Source: JAQGMV01 sp035626595
GTDB taxonomy: Bacteria > Pseudomonadota > Gammaproteobacteria > Burkholderiales > SG8-41
Direction of reading: 5' to 3'
Length of the DNA stretch: 64,000 bases
Assembly: GCA_035626595.1 (NCBI GenBank)
Contig: DASPNJ010000114.1
Coordinates: forward strand, 15,237 to 79,236
Shown: piece after piece, positions 15,401 through 24,202 of the stretch
Layout: every line of letters begins with the position of its first letter
Position numbering within the stretch: position 1 is the first letter of the stretch
The notes under the pieces: generated by a model
Databases searched by the model: none
The model's input: only the letters and a program-made list of their open reading frames with translations
Told to the model about the DNA's origin: nothing
Program-made: the position numbers and the translations under genes

Positions 15401-15847
15401 ATGCGCTCGAGCCTGTCCGCCGCTCTGCTAACAATCGCGATCGCGGTCGCCAGCCCGAATGCGCTGTCCGCAGAGCCTGGCCGCCACCCCCTGCACTCGC
15501 TCGAATGCGTGAAGGGGAGCCGCACCACAGCCCACCTCGAATTCCGCGCAGCGGGACGCGAACCGGCGTGGACGCTCGAATTCGACGGCGGCCGGTGCCT
15601 CACATTCGCGGTGCACGGCGCTGACCTGATCGTGTTCGCGACCCCGCCGGAAGCGATGCGGTTGGTGAACGCCGGCGGTGCTCTGTATGGCCTCCACACC
15701 CCGGCTCACGAGCTCCAGATCGGAATCGAACGCAAGAACTGTCTTCGCGACGTGAACGGCGCCTTCACCACCCATACCGTGACGATCCGGCTGGACGGGC
15801 GGGAATATCGGGGTTGCGGCGGGGCGCGCGCAGGGTCAGGCGAGTAG
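15401..15847 (+). CDS. Small secreted protein resembling COG3650-type periplasmic proteins
   Basis: A 148-residue protein with a clear signal peptide (MRSSLSAALLTIAIAVA...ALSA). FRAAGREPAWTLEFDGGRC and the C-terminal pattern C-x-D-x-x-G-A-F...GREYRGCGG resemble a family of periplasmic or lipid-anchored proteins of unknown function (COG3650-like, from memory). Three cysteines in the mature part could form disulfides. I chose the internal ATG over an upstream GTG because it begins the signal peptide. Monocistronic and divergent from the Bug gene. Confidence 0.65.
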   Translation: MRSSLSAALLTIAIAVASPNALSAEPGRHPLHSLECVKGSRTTAHLEFRAAGREPAWTLEFDGGRCLTFAVHGADLIVFATPPEAMRLVNAGGALYGLHTPAHELQIGIERKNCLRDVNGAFTTHTVTIRLDGREYRGCGGARAGSGE

Positions 15848-15950
15848 GACGGCCAGCGCCGTCGGCCACCGAGCGGTTCGACCGCGTCACCAGCGCGCGT
15901 AGTTGCCTGAGGTGCCGCGGACAGCTGTCAGTCCACGCGAGGAGACGATC

Positions 15951-16271
15951 ATGCCGGACAAAAAAACGCTGGAACGCGCCGCGCGCGACAAGCAGCAGGG
16001 CAAGGCCGTGAGCACGCAGGCGGGGAAGTTCGTGCGCGAAAGCGGCGCAACGACGTCATCGCGAGGCGCCGGCGTGGGCGCCGTGGCGATCTCGTGGCGA
16101 ACGTAGCTATCGCCGCCGCAGAAAGGAAAGACCTCCCGCCGCACACGCAAGGAGGCGAAGCGCGATCTCGCGGCAGGGAAGAAGAAACGCACCGCCAGCG
16201 GCACGGTCTCGACCAGCCGTAAGGCGGCGAAGCCCAAGTCGGCGGGTCACGCGCTATTACTTAGGCGCTAA
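15951..16271 (+). pseudogene. DUF6496-like basic protein gene disrupted by a dispersed repeat
   Basis: The first part, MPDKKTLERAARDKQQGKAV then STQAGKFVRE, and the last part, LSPPQKGKTSRRTRKEAKRD then LAAGKKKRTAS (frame starting 16107), resemble the two ends of small lysine-rich DUF6496-type proteins. Between them, about 16056-16104, is a complete family A repeat that brings in a stop codon and replaces the central segment. Upstream and downstream pieces are in the same reading frame except for that stop. The family name is from memory. Confidence 0.65.
16056..16104. repeat. Family A repeat inserted in the DUF6496-like gene
   Basis: GTCATCGCGAGG ... GTGGCGATCTCGTGGCGAACG, matching the intergenic copies elsewhere in this window. 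Confidence 0.8.
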
Positions 16272-16474
16272 AGAAGGAAAGCTGCGCGCCGGTTTCGAAG
16301 AAGACGCTGTCGAAGCAGGGGAAGAAGGCGGCGAAGAAGCGAAGTGCGGCGGATCGGTCTAGGCCGGCGAGGAAGGGGGCGAGGACGAGGAAGGGACGGG
16401 CGCAATCGTCATCATAGGTCGCGTGGCGCTATCTCACGTGTGCGGTGACCTCTCGCTGCGTACGAACTCGCTCC

Positions 16475-16540
16475 TACCTGCGGCAGGAGATCGCGAACTG
16501 GAAGAAAGTGATCGCCACGAGACACATCAACATCAACTGA
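16475..16540 (+). pseudogene. Relic of a Bug receptor C-terminus
   Basis: Reads YLRQEIANWKKVIATRHIN then IN and a stop. The intact gene at 1864-2844 ends YVRQEIAKWKKVVATAGIRI then N. About 15 of 21 residues match, but nothing upstream encodes the rest of a receptor. Confidence 0.7.
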
Positions 16541-17320
16541 ACTCCCCGCCCCCGAGATCATCCGACGCCAGCGTATCGCCGGCATCCCCACTCTCCGACG
16601 CGAACTGCTAAGCAGCTCCGATTCCGTGTCATGCGGTGGCGTCGCGTGAGTTTCCTGCGCGGTCGTCTGCGGCTCGTGCGCTTCATGAGGCCCTGGATGC
16701 CCTGATAGAGAAACGAGCGCGCGACGACGCCGGCCGCCGTGGTGGCGATGTTGCCGAAGAGACCCGAATTCCACTATCGGCCCGGTGCGGCACCGGCGGC
16801 GGCTGCTGGAGGCGCACCGACCGGCACAGCGGCGCGCGCGCTTCCCGCGGGAGCCTGCGCCGCCGGCGTCACCGCGTGACGCCCCCATGAGTTCGGCTCG
16901 CCCAGGCATCCGCCCGACGAAGCCTCTGCCCGCGAGCAGATCGAAGGACTCGCCGCAGAATGATTCGAGCTCGCGACTCCCGGACGAGCCGTAAGCCGCC
17001 CGGGCGGTTCTCGATGACGAACGTCTGGGCGCAGGTCTGGCTCAGCTTCCCGCCCACCGCGTGCGTAACGGTATCGACGGCGCCGCTGGGATGTAGCGAA
17101 CGATTGATGCGGACGGGGCGGGTGGGGGCAGGTTTGTGCGCAGCGGGTCGACAAGCACGCGCGCAGCGAGCGCTAGCAGCACATAACGCGTTGGCGAGCA
17201 GATCGGCCTGATTTCGTCCCCACAGGCCTAACCTCGCGGTCGCTGGAACCGCTGCTTGCGGCTGATCTACCAGTCAGGACGGACGCCGTATGCCATTGAA
17301 AGTGCAAGATATCCTGCGCA
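16541..17320. other. Gene graveyard left of the accessory island
   Basis: No intact gene is seen. Besides the Bug relics, minus-strand sequence at about 16670-16800 reads GLFGNIATTAAGVVA...FLYQGIQGLM. This faintly resembles the C-terminal part of DUF2076-type proteins but is broken by stops. The stretch marks the junction between the catabolic region and the AT-richer island. Confidence 0.5.
16915..17135 (-). pseudogene. Bug receptor pseudogene with internal deletion
   Basis: In one frame the sequence gives PTRPVRI, then GAVDTV, AVGGKLSQT and TFVIENRPGG, collinear with the N-terminal part of the receptor at 14325-15287. It then jumps to sequence matching YGSSG...SSNHF-GE--LLAG of the same receptor in another frame. 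About 100 codons are missing and the gene is frameshifted. Confidence 0.8.
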
Positions 17321-17321
17321 A

Positions 17322-17368
17322 TTGCTAGCACTTAACACGGTATGTAACATGCGTATGTAATGTGACAT
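17322..17368 (+). promoter_or_regulatory. Candidate promoter and operator of the phosphorothioation-type operon
   Basis: TTGCTA (17322-17327) and TAACAT (17345-17350) are spaced by 17 bp as -35/-10-like hexamers. Overlapping them are two palindrome-like motifs, ATGTAACAT (17342-17350) and ATGTGACAT (17360-17368), with a third TATGTAA half between. Their position before a ribbon-helix-helix-like gene suggests autoregulation. Confidence 0.45.
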
Positions 17369-17382
17369 TAAGGGGTAGCGGT

Positions 17383-17589
17383 ATGGCGGTCGGAGCGAGC
17401 GGTCGAATCGTGCTCGAACTAGATCCACGACTGAAGCATGAACTCTACGCCGCGCTTAGAGCGGAGGAGATGACCCTGAAAGACTGGTTCATCGGTCATG
17501 CACAGAGCTTCATTGCGCGCAGTGGTCAATTGCAGCTCAGATTCGACGCAGAACCAAATGAGCATGAGGCTTCAAATGAAACGGTTTGA
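17383..17589 (+). CDS. Small ribbon-helix-helix-like protein
   Basis: A 68-residue protein. The strand-helix pattern GRIVLELDPRLKHELYAALR and following helix EEMTLKDWFIGHAQSFI look like a CopG/Arc-type ribbon-helix-helix fold. The ATG at 17383 has an AGGGG upstream; an earlier GTG is possible. It overlaps the next gene by 14 bp, so it is the first gene of the operon. Most likely a transcriptional regulator of the cluster, binding the ATGTRACAT repeats upstream. It is too small and general for a firm family assignment. Confidence 0.6.
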   Translation: MAVGASGRIVLELDPRLKHELYAALRAEEMTLKDWFIGHAQSFIARSGQLQLRFDAEPNEHEASNETV

Positions 17590-18502
17590 AACTACGAAAG
17601 CGACCTTCGGGCGTCACGAGACCTTCCCGCTGCGCTACGGATGGCTCATCAAAGGCTGCCAAGGCGCCTTTGACGATCCAGAGCTGTTTGAGGCCGACGA
17701 TGCAACCGTACGTCTTGGCGTCGGAAGGAACATGGTGAGCGCGATCAAATATTGGATGACCGCGTCAGACATGGCAGACGTGGTCGGAGGAAAAGTCCGC
17801 ATCACCGAGTTAGGTCATTTGCTTTTTGGCTCTGAAGGTTGGGATCCCTATTTAGAAGACGACACGACGCTGTGGCTGCTGCATTGGCTCATAGCCTCTA
17901 ACGCGCGCGTAGCGACGGCTGTGTTCTGGTTCTTCAATCAGTACCACAAGACCGTATTCACATCGGCGGAGTTGGCACGCGCACTTACTGAATTTTGCCG
18001 AGAAAATTGCGCATCGAGGTATGCCGCGGTGACTCTAAGGAAAGATGTGTCCATGTTATTGCGCATGTACGTCGCATCTAGTGCCTCGAACGATACTGCA
18101 TTTGAAGATTCATTAGATTCCCCGATGGCTGATCTCGGCCTCATCGCGCGCACTAGTGCAGGCAAAGACTATTCTTCAGTTCCCGAGCTTAGGTGGAGGC
18201 TTCCAGTTGCGGCCTTCGGGTACGCCGTAGCAGAACTATTTGACGCGATAAATACAGACGTCATTCCTGTTCATCAGTTTTGCCATAGTGATGAAGGTGT
18301 TGCTGCTCCGGGCTGCGTATTCCGGCTGACTAATGAGGGCACTATCGGTAAGTTGGAAGAACTCGCCAGATTCTTACCGGAAAATTTTGAGATTCGGGAG
18401 ACAGCGGGTATTCACCAGGTCTACAACACGCGGCGAATTCGGCCGCTCGACGTTATCCGTATCCATTACGAGTCGAAAAACAAGATGGAGATTGCTGCAT
18501 GA
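17576..18502 (+). CDS. DUF4007-family protein, SspB-like
   Basis: A 308-residue protein matching the DUF4007 pattern: an opening FGRHETFPLRYGWLIKGCQG, then DDATVRLGVGRNMVSAIKYW and ITELGHLLFG...WDPYLEDDTTLWLLHW. From published work on the SspABCD system, SspB is the DUF4007-containing DNA nickase acting with the SspC ATPase and SspD during single-strand phosphorothioate modification. I chose the ATG at 17576, with GAGG six bases upstream, over a 26-codon longer frame. Its last four bases overlap the next ATG. Base composition is clearly lower in G+C than the flanking Bug genes. Confidence 0.82.
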   Translation: MKRFETTKATFGRHETFPLRYGWLIKGCQGAFDDPELFEADDATVRLGVGRNMVSAIKYWMTASDMADVVGGKVRITELGHLLFGSEGWDPYLEDDTTLWLLHWLIASNARVATAVFWFFNQYHKTVFTSAELARALTEFCRENCASRYAAVTLRKDVSMLLRMYVASSASNDTAFEDSLDSPMADLGLIARTSAGKDYSSVPELRWRLPVAAFGYAVAELFDAINTDVIPVHQFCHSDEGVAAPGCVFRLTNEGTIGKLEELARFLPENFEIRETAGIHQVYNTRRIRPLDVIRIHYESKNKMEIAA

Positions 18503-21500
18503 GCGTGAGCCTGACGGACGCGGTCAGCGTTAATACGGTCTACACGCGTTCGATTAACCTCGAACGCGATCTCATCACCCCAGCTTCTCCGCGGTGCTAT
18601 GTTCCGACCAAACGGGCTGTGCACACTCTCTGGAGGATCGTTTCCACGATGCACAGCGATGTGGCGCCCCGTGCCTGGTCCATTGTTGGACCCTACGGGT
18701 CCGGAAAGTCTGCCTTTGGGCTCTTTGTGGCAGATTTGTTTCGAAATGACGAAACGCGTGCGTCACGTGAATCATGGCGCGCGCTTCGGCACGCGGATCC
18801 GGATCTTGCGTCGCGTGCTCGACGCGCTCGCGCTGGCGGGTGTTGTATTGCTGTTATCAGCGGAGCACCGGAGCCGTTCGCGCCGCGTCTAGTTAACAGC
18901 CTGCTGCAGGCTACGATCCGGTTTTGGAAGGGCCGTAGAGGTAATCCGCCTCGCGTTATAAGTGCATTAGCGCGCGCGGCTGCTGCTGGCCCATTGAGCG
19001 CCACAGTTGTCCTGGAGCTAGTTCGCGACGTGCAGATCGCGCTCCAACGCGCCGACGGCGCCGGGCTTTTTCTGATCATCGACGAAGTTGGAAAGTTTCT
19101 CGAATATGAGATGCGTCAACGCCGTAGCGATGATGCGTTTCTCTTGCAGCTATTAGCGGAGCAAGCGTGTGCTCCGTCTGCGGTGCCGTTACAGCTGATG
19201 CTGTTGATGCACCAAAGCTTCGAAGTGTACGCCAAAGGGAACACTGAGAACCTGCGCAAGGACTGGCATAAGCTCAAGGGGCGTTTTGAAACGATTCCAT
19301 TTCTTGAGACGGCCGAACAGACGCTCCGCGTGGTTGCGGCAGCTATCACTCATGACTTCCCGCAGTCAGCAGCCGCTAGTGTTCGTCGGATATCAAAGAG
19401 GATTGCGTCGGAGCTGTTCGACATTGGAGCATTGCCTGCTAGCCTTGATGTGGCAACTGCTTCTTCACTCTTCGAGCGGTGTTATCCGCTCCACCCAGTA
19501 ACGCTACTGCTACTGCCAACGCTGTGCCAGAAAATCGCGCAGAACGAACGTACGCTATTCAGTTATCTGGGCAGCTCGGAGCCGTCCGGCTTTTTGGCTA
19601 CTCTCGCTGGCAAGCAATTCGGTCGTGAGTTGCCCTGGATAAGGCCGTACGAGCTCTATGATTACTTCGTCACAAATCAATCGGGCTTGTTAGCTGATCA
19701 CGCTACTCACCGCCGCTGGGCCGAGGTGATGGCCGCTAGCGAGCGGCTCGGGGACGCACCGGCGCGCGAACATGAAATGCTCAAGACGATTGGTATATTG
19801 AATATCGTCGGCGCGCAAGGCGGGCTTAAGGCATCCGCGCGCTTGCTGTCGCTGCTTCAGCCTGAGGCAGTAGACAAAGCGAGTGTGATTGCGATCGATT
19901 GCCTTCAAAAAAAATCTCTGATCACGTTTCGAAAATTCAATGGCGAGTACCGCGTTTGGCAAGGAAGCGACTTTGATCTAGATGCTGCGGTCGAGACAGA
20001 GCTACAACAGTTAGCCGAGACATCAATCGCAGCGGTTCTGAGCGGCGGGGACGGATTACGACCTGTGATCGCGCGTCGCTATTCAATTGAGGACGGGACT
20101 GTCATATATTTAGCTCCAACCTTTTGTGAGCGGCCCCAAGAGCTGTCGATGACAACCCCGCTAGAGCCCACCATCGTATATTGCTTGGCCGAGAATGCCC
20201 ACGACGCGAAAGAATTCGCGGTGCAAGCTCAGAGTCAGCGAGACCCTAGAATTTTGTACGCGATAGTGGCTGACGCCGAGAAGTTGCGCTCAGCCGTTCT
20301 AAACGTTCGCGCCCTTGAGCGAGTTGAGCGAAATCACCCGGAGCTAGGAAATGATGCGGTCGCGCTACGAGAGCTGAATGACCGGATGCTTTCTTGTAAG
20401 CGCATCGAAGATGAAGTTCTGCTCAGTGCGTTGGATGAGCCGGATACACTGAAGTGGTACTGGAAGGGCCAGCTACAACTCGTATCCCACAAGCGGCTCC
20501 TCCAAGTATTAATGTCATCGGCGCTGGACGAAATCTTTCATGCGGCGCCTCACATTCGTACTGAGCTTCTGAACCGCGACAAGCCTTCAGCGACTGCCGT
20601 TGCGGCGCGCAATAAACTACTAATGGCCATGCTTTCTGCCGGTGACCAGGCAGATCTCGGCATCGAAAAGTTCCCTGCTGAGAAGGCAATATACAGATCC
20701 GTTCTATTGGCGACGGGGCTCCACCGCAACGTGCATTCGCAGTGGCGGTTCGTCGCACCGGACGCGATATCTGGCGCACGCTCGCGGATTCTGCATGTAT
20801 GGCGCGCTATAGAGTCGTTCGTCGACAGCACTGAGCTAAGAGCCAGGCCTGTTGGCGAACTCTTTGAACTCTTGCGAAAAGCACCGTTCGGCATACGTGA
20901 TGGCGTTATGCCGGTGCTTTTTGTGTCGGCGTATCTCGCCCACGAGGACGACATCGCCATTTACGAGGCGGGACACTATGTACCGTTCGTTACTTACGAG
21001 ACGATTGAAAAAATTATCAAAACACCTGCCGCGTTTGCATTACAGCGATTCAAGGTCGCCGGGCTACGTCGCGAGATCTTTCAGCGGTATGCGTCACTAG
21101 TACTTGGCGCGCCTGCCGACTCTCCAACACTGCTCGGTATCGTTAAGCCACTTGCGCGTCTGATGCTTGGTCTGCCCGATTACACGAAGAAGACAGCGTC
21201 TGTGTCCCAACACGCACGAGCAGTGCGGGACTTGTTCTTCGCCGCAAAGTCTCCAACAGATCTCCTCTTTGTTGATTTGCCTAACGCATGCGGGTGTTTG
21301 TCGCTCAAGGACAGCAACGTTGTTGCAGCAGACGTCGATCTGTTTTCGAAAAGATTATCGGATGTGCTCCTGGAGTTACGCGTTGCTTATCACGTGCTTC
21401 TTCAGCAAATCGAGCGCAATCTGAAGGATGCTTTTTCAGTAGATCGAACGGTGACGTTACATGAGCTACGTACCCGATTGCGAGGCCGTTATGATGGCCT

Positions 21501-21978
21501 TGAGAAGTACACGATCGATGTACAAGGCCTTCGTGCATTTATTGGGAGGCTAGCAGACCCTCACGGTGACGAGGTGCAGTGGCTTACGAGTATCGGTTCA
21601 TTCCTGGGGCGCAAACCTCCGGAGAAATGGACTGATGATGACGTACGCGCTGCGGAGTATCGGCTAGTAGATCTTTCCAAGCGTTTGCGCGATCTGGAGC
21701 GTCTGCGACTTGTGTCGGAGGATCGTAAGCGTGAAAGCGGCGGCCACGCTGAGGTGCTGCTGATGAAAACAATCAAAACGGGAGAGGGCGAGAAGGAAGT
21801 CTTTGTCTGTCTCGACGCGTCCAAGAAATCAGCTGTGGACGCTACGAAGGAGCGCATGCAATCGCTTCTAAACGAGTTACCCGACGATTTGCGATTGGCT
21901 GCGTTGGCGGTTCTGGTGCATGACAATGCGACTTTCGTGGATGCCTCTGGGGCACAGCACCTTAAGGCTCATACGTGA
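18499..21978 (+). CDS. Large P-loop ATPase, SspC-like
   Basis: A 1159-residue protein with a Walker A motif GPYGSGKS (residues 64-71) and a Walker B-like LFLIIDE (190-196) followed by VGKFLEYE. The rest is large, mostly helical and otherwise unassigned. Size, position between the DUF4007 gene and the PAPS-reductase-like gene, and ATGA overlap with the former match the SspC ATPase of phosphorothioation clusters. Expected role: ATP-driven coordination of nicking and sulfur insertion. I see no membrane segments. Confidence is higher for the ATPase nature than for the SspC name. Confidence 0.75.
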   Translation: MSVSLTDAVSVNTVYTRSINLERDLITPASPRCYVPTKRAVHTLWRIVSTMHSDVAPRAWSIVGPYGSGKSAFGLFVADLFRNDETRASRESWRALRHADPDLASRARRARAGGCCIAVISGAPEPFAPRLVNSLLQATIRFWKGRRGNPPRVISALARAAAAGPLSATVVLELVRDVQIALQRADGAGLFLIIDEVGKFLEYEMRQRRSDDAFLLQLLAEQACAPSAVPLQLMLLMHQSFEVYAKGNTENLRKDWHKLKGRFETIPFLETAEQTLRVVAAAITHDFPQSAAASVRRISKRIASELFDIGALPASLDVATASSLFERCYPLHPVTLLLLPTLCQKIAQNERTLFSYLGSSEPSGFLATLAGKQFGRELPWIRPYELYDYFVTNQSGLLADHATHRRWAEVMAASERLGDAPAREHEMLKTIGILNIVGAQGGLKASARLLSLLQPEAVDKASVIAIDCLQKKSLITFRKFNGEYRVWQGSDFDLDAAVETELQQLAETSIAAVLSGGDGLRPVIARRYSIEDGTVIYLAPTFCERPQELSMTTPLEPTIVYCLAENAHDAKEFAVQAQSQRDPRILYAIVADAEKLRSAVLNVRALERVERNHPELGNDAVALRELNDRMLSCKRIEDEVLLSALDEPDTLKWYWKGQLQLVSHKRLLQVLMSSALDEIFHAAPHIRTELLNRDKPSATAVAARNKLLMAMLSAGDQADLGIEKFPAEKAIYRSVLLATGLHRNVHSQWRFVAPDAISGARSRILHVWRAIESFVDSTELRARPVGELFELLRKAPFGIRDGVMPVLFVSAYLAHEDDIAIYEAGHYVPFVTYETIEKIIKTPAAFALQRFKVAGLRREIFQRYASLVLGAPADSPTLLGIVKPLARLMLGLPDYTKKTASVSQHARAVRDLFFAAKSPTDLLFVDLPNACGCLSLKDSNVVAADVDLFSKRLSDVLLELRVAYHVLLQQIERNLKDAFSVDRTVTLHELRTRLRGRYDGLEKYTIDVQGLRAFIGRLADPHGDEVQWLTSIGSFLGRKPPEKWTDDDVRAAEYRLVDLSKRLRDLERLRLVSEDRKRESGGHAEVLLMKTIKTGEGEKEVFVCLDASKKSAVDATKERMQSLLNELPDDLRLAALAVLVHDNATFVDASGAQHLKAHT

Positions 21979-21992
21979 AATTGGAGGGTAGT

Positions 21993-22769
21993 ATGCGACA
22001 TGTACTCGGACTTTCTGGCGGGAAAGACAGTGCAGCACTGGCTGTCTACATGCGCGATAAGGTGCCGGAGATTGAATACTTCTTTACGGACACCGGCGCA
22101 GAGTTGCCGGAGGTATACGATTTCCTCGACAGGCTCGAGGCGTATCTCGGAAAGCCGATCGCCCGGCTCTCGCCTGAGCGCGATTTCGATCACCTTTTGT
22201 TCAATTTGCACAATGGGTTTTTGCCGTCACCGAACACGAGGTGGTGTACGCGTGAGCTGAAGATTCGGCCGTTTGAGACATGGGTCGGAAACGATCCGGT
22301 CAAAACCTATATTGCAATTCGGGCAGACGAAGACCGGGACGGATATAAGAGTACTAAGCCAAACATCATTCCTTTGTTCCCTTTTAAGGAGGCGGGGCTT
22401 ACACGCGCAGACATCGAGCGGATACTCGACGCGTCAGGCGTCGGCGTACCGGCGTATTACGAATGGCGGAGCCGATCGGGCTGCTATTTTTGTTTTTTTC
22501 AAAGAAAGACGGAATGGTTGGGTCTTGCGGAAAGACATCCGGAGTTGTTCGAGCGAGCTAAGGCTTACGAAAAACTCGATGTGCAGGCGGGTGAGTACTT
22601 CACGTGGTCTCAGGGGGAAACGCTAGAGCAGCTTGTCGCACGCGCTGCAGACATTCGGGCAAGCTTCGCTAAACGTGCTGCTACTCAGAAGCGCATGACG
22701 TGGCAAGAAATTGTGGCCGCGGCGGACGCGGATGAAGAAGATGAATCTTGTCTGATTTGTTCGCTGTAG
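21993..22769 (+). CDS. PAPS-reductase-like ATP pyrophosphatase, SspD/DndC-like
   Basis: A 258-residue adenine-nucleotide alpha-hydrolase with the PP-loop SGGKDS (residues 8-13) and the downstream DTGAELPEVYDFLDRLE signature. Further conserved elements are TRWCTRELKIRPFE, SGCYFCFFQRKTEW and a C-terminal CLICSL, cysteines that in DndC/SspD proteins may carry an iron-sulfur cluster. It should activate the DNA backbone or transfer sulfur during phosphorothioation. The ATG at 21993 has a strong GGAGGG five bases away; a GTG at 21975 is less likely. Same-strand neighbours and short gaps place it in the operon. Confidence 0.85.
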   Translation: MRHVLGLSGGKDSAALAVYMRDKVPEIEYFFTDTGAELPEVYDFLDRLEAYLGKPIARLSPERDFDHLLFNLHNGFLPSPNTRWCTRELKIRPFETWVGNDPVKTYIAIRADEDRDGYKSTKPNIIPLFPFKEAGLTRADIERILDASGVGVPAYYEWRSRSGCYFCFFQRKTEWLGLAERHPELFERAKAYEKLDVQAGEYFTWSQGETLEQLVARAADIRASFAKRAATQKRMTWQEIVAAADADEEDESCLICSL

Positions 22770-22805
22770 CCCATTCGGACTGTAGTTAGAGGATCGCGAC
22801 TGAGC

Positions 22806-24173
22806 ATGTCAAATCTCGATGTTGAACTGGTCGCGACATGGCGCAACATACGAGAAGCAAATGCTTCTTTCGTGGAACCTGTAGATGTACTGCGCCTCAT
22901 CAATGCAGTGTCACCTAGAAATTGGTGTCTAGAACTGACGTTTGCGGACTCAACAACGAATCATCTGCGAGTGAGGGCTAGCCCTACCCTAGATCGTGCG
23001 GAACTGCTGAGGCTCGTTGACGGGCGGCTCGCTGCGCTGTTCAGTTGTAAACAATTGTGCGTTCACTTTGAAGGCGCATATCTTTGTCTTGACCTGCAAA
23101 CGCCAGATGACGCGCGGCCGTCCCCAATTCGTGCGTTGTTCGAGCCTGCCGCGCTGCCGCACGCTCCTGCTCAACTTCACCTTATCGGTGCGCCGCACAT
23201 TCAGCAGTTGCATCAGGCGAATCGTCTTCGGGATTGGCTGTATCGCCACACGTGGCTGGGTTCGCAAAGGTTTGCTGCTCGAAGGCACACTGTTGTTGTT
23301 GACGTGTTTGGCGCACGATCGGAAATCGCGCCGCACGGACGCGCGGCGGGCTCAAGTGAGGAGCCGTTGCAGTTTTCATCGAAACGCACATTAATGGTAG
23401 GCGGGGCGCCGCTGGGAGACTTATCTGTTACCTGTGCTGGTCGAGGTGCACATGTCATTCGCCATGCCTACTTCGGCGAGTTTGATCCAGAGCACTTCAT
23501 CAACGATTTCTGGAAACAATGCCGAATATCGCGAAGCTGCTCCCTTTCTATTGAGTTCGATGATAACGACCTTTCGTGGTGGAGTGCTCTTGGGCCGCAA
23601 GATTCACATCGCGTACGAACCATTCTTCGTTCAATCATTGACGCATTGGCGGATCTGGACCGGTCTGTATCTTTCACCGACTTTCTGGAAAGCTTAAATA
23701 CTTGGCGCCGCATGCGTGCTGCGCAACAACTCGCAGCGCGTCAACGTACGTTAGAACAGCGGCGACGTGTGCGAGTGCAGGGCCGAGAAATTTTTGCAGA
23801 ACCAACATGTGAAAATGAGCTCGTGTCGCTATACATGAAACTTGAGGCAAGCGGTAATCTTCCGTTTGACTGCCAAGTTATCGAGTACACATCTAAGGTT
23901 GGAATCGACGCTCTTGGCCACTTCAGATTTTCGGCGGATGCGATGTGGACTCGTAATGCTCCGATAGAGTTTGAATATATGCTCGCTAATTACTTTGACC
24001 ATGAGCATCCGCCGCAGCAGACCGCATTGATTATCTGTTGGGACATCGAAGACGAACAAGCTACTACGGCATTTGATAGGGTGCGTCAGCAGTGGTTGCG
24101 TCAGGTCGCGGTGGACCAGCACACTATCCCTGTCGTGGTGATAAGCCGAATACCTTCACTGATTTGCAGCTAA
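22806..24173 (+). CDS. Unrecognised 455-residue protein with a possible nuclease-like C-terminal domain
   Basis: I do not recognise a family over the full length. The N-terminal two thirds has no motif I can name. The C-terminal part contains YTSKVGIDALGHF (D368), then APIEFEYML (E388, E390), then ALIICWDIE. The order GxD, about 20 residues, E-x-E, then a hydrophobic strand ending CWD recalls PD-(D/E)XK-like domains at the ends of some defence ATPases; this is from memory and tentative. Gaps of 36 and 29 bp to its neighbours place it in the operon, where the effector gene would be expected. Confidence 0.55.
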   Translation: MSNLDVELVATWRNIREANASFVEPVDVLRLINAVSPRNWCLELTFADSTTNHLRVRASPTLDRAELLRLVDGRLAALFSCKQLCVHFEGAYLCLDLQTPDDARPSPIRALFEPAALPHAPAQLHLIGAPHIQQLHQANRLRDWLYRHTWLGSQRFAARRHTVVVDVFGARSEIAPHGRAAGSSEEPLQFSSKRTLMVGGAPLGDLSVTCAGRGAHVIRHAYFGEFDPEHFINDFWKQCRISRSCSLSIEFDDNDLSWWSALGPQDSHRVRTILRSIIDALADLDRSVSFTDFLESLNTWRRMRAAQQLAARQRTLEQRRRVRVQGREIFAEPTCENELVSLYMKLEASGNLPFDCQVIEYTSKVGIDALGHFRFSADAMWTRNAPIEFEYMLANYFDHEHPPQQTALIICWDIEDEQATTAFDRVRQQWLRQVAVDQHTIPVVVISRIPSLICS

Positions 24174-24202
24174 CTACCGGACGATGTTGCGAAGGGGGAA
24201 TG

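Noticed and set aside
22806..24173. Assigning the 455-residue protein as SspE
   Set aside because: I see no DUF262 or DUF1524 motif, which are the expected SspE hallmarks.
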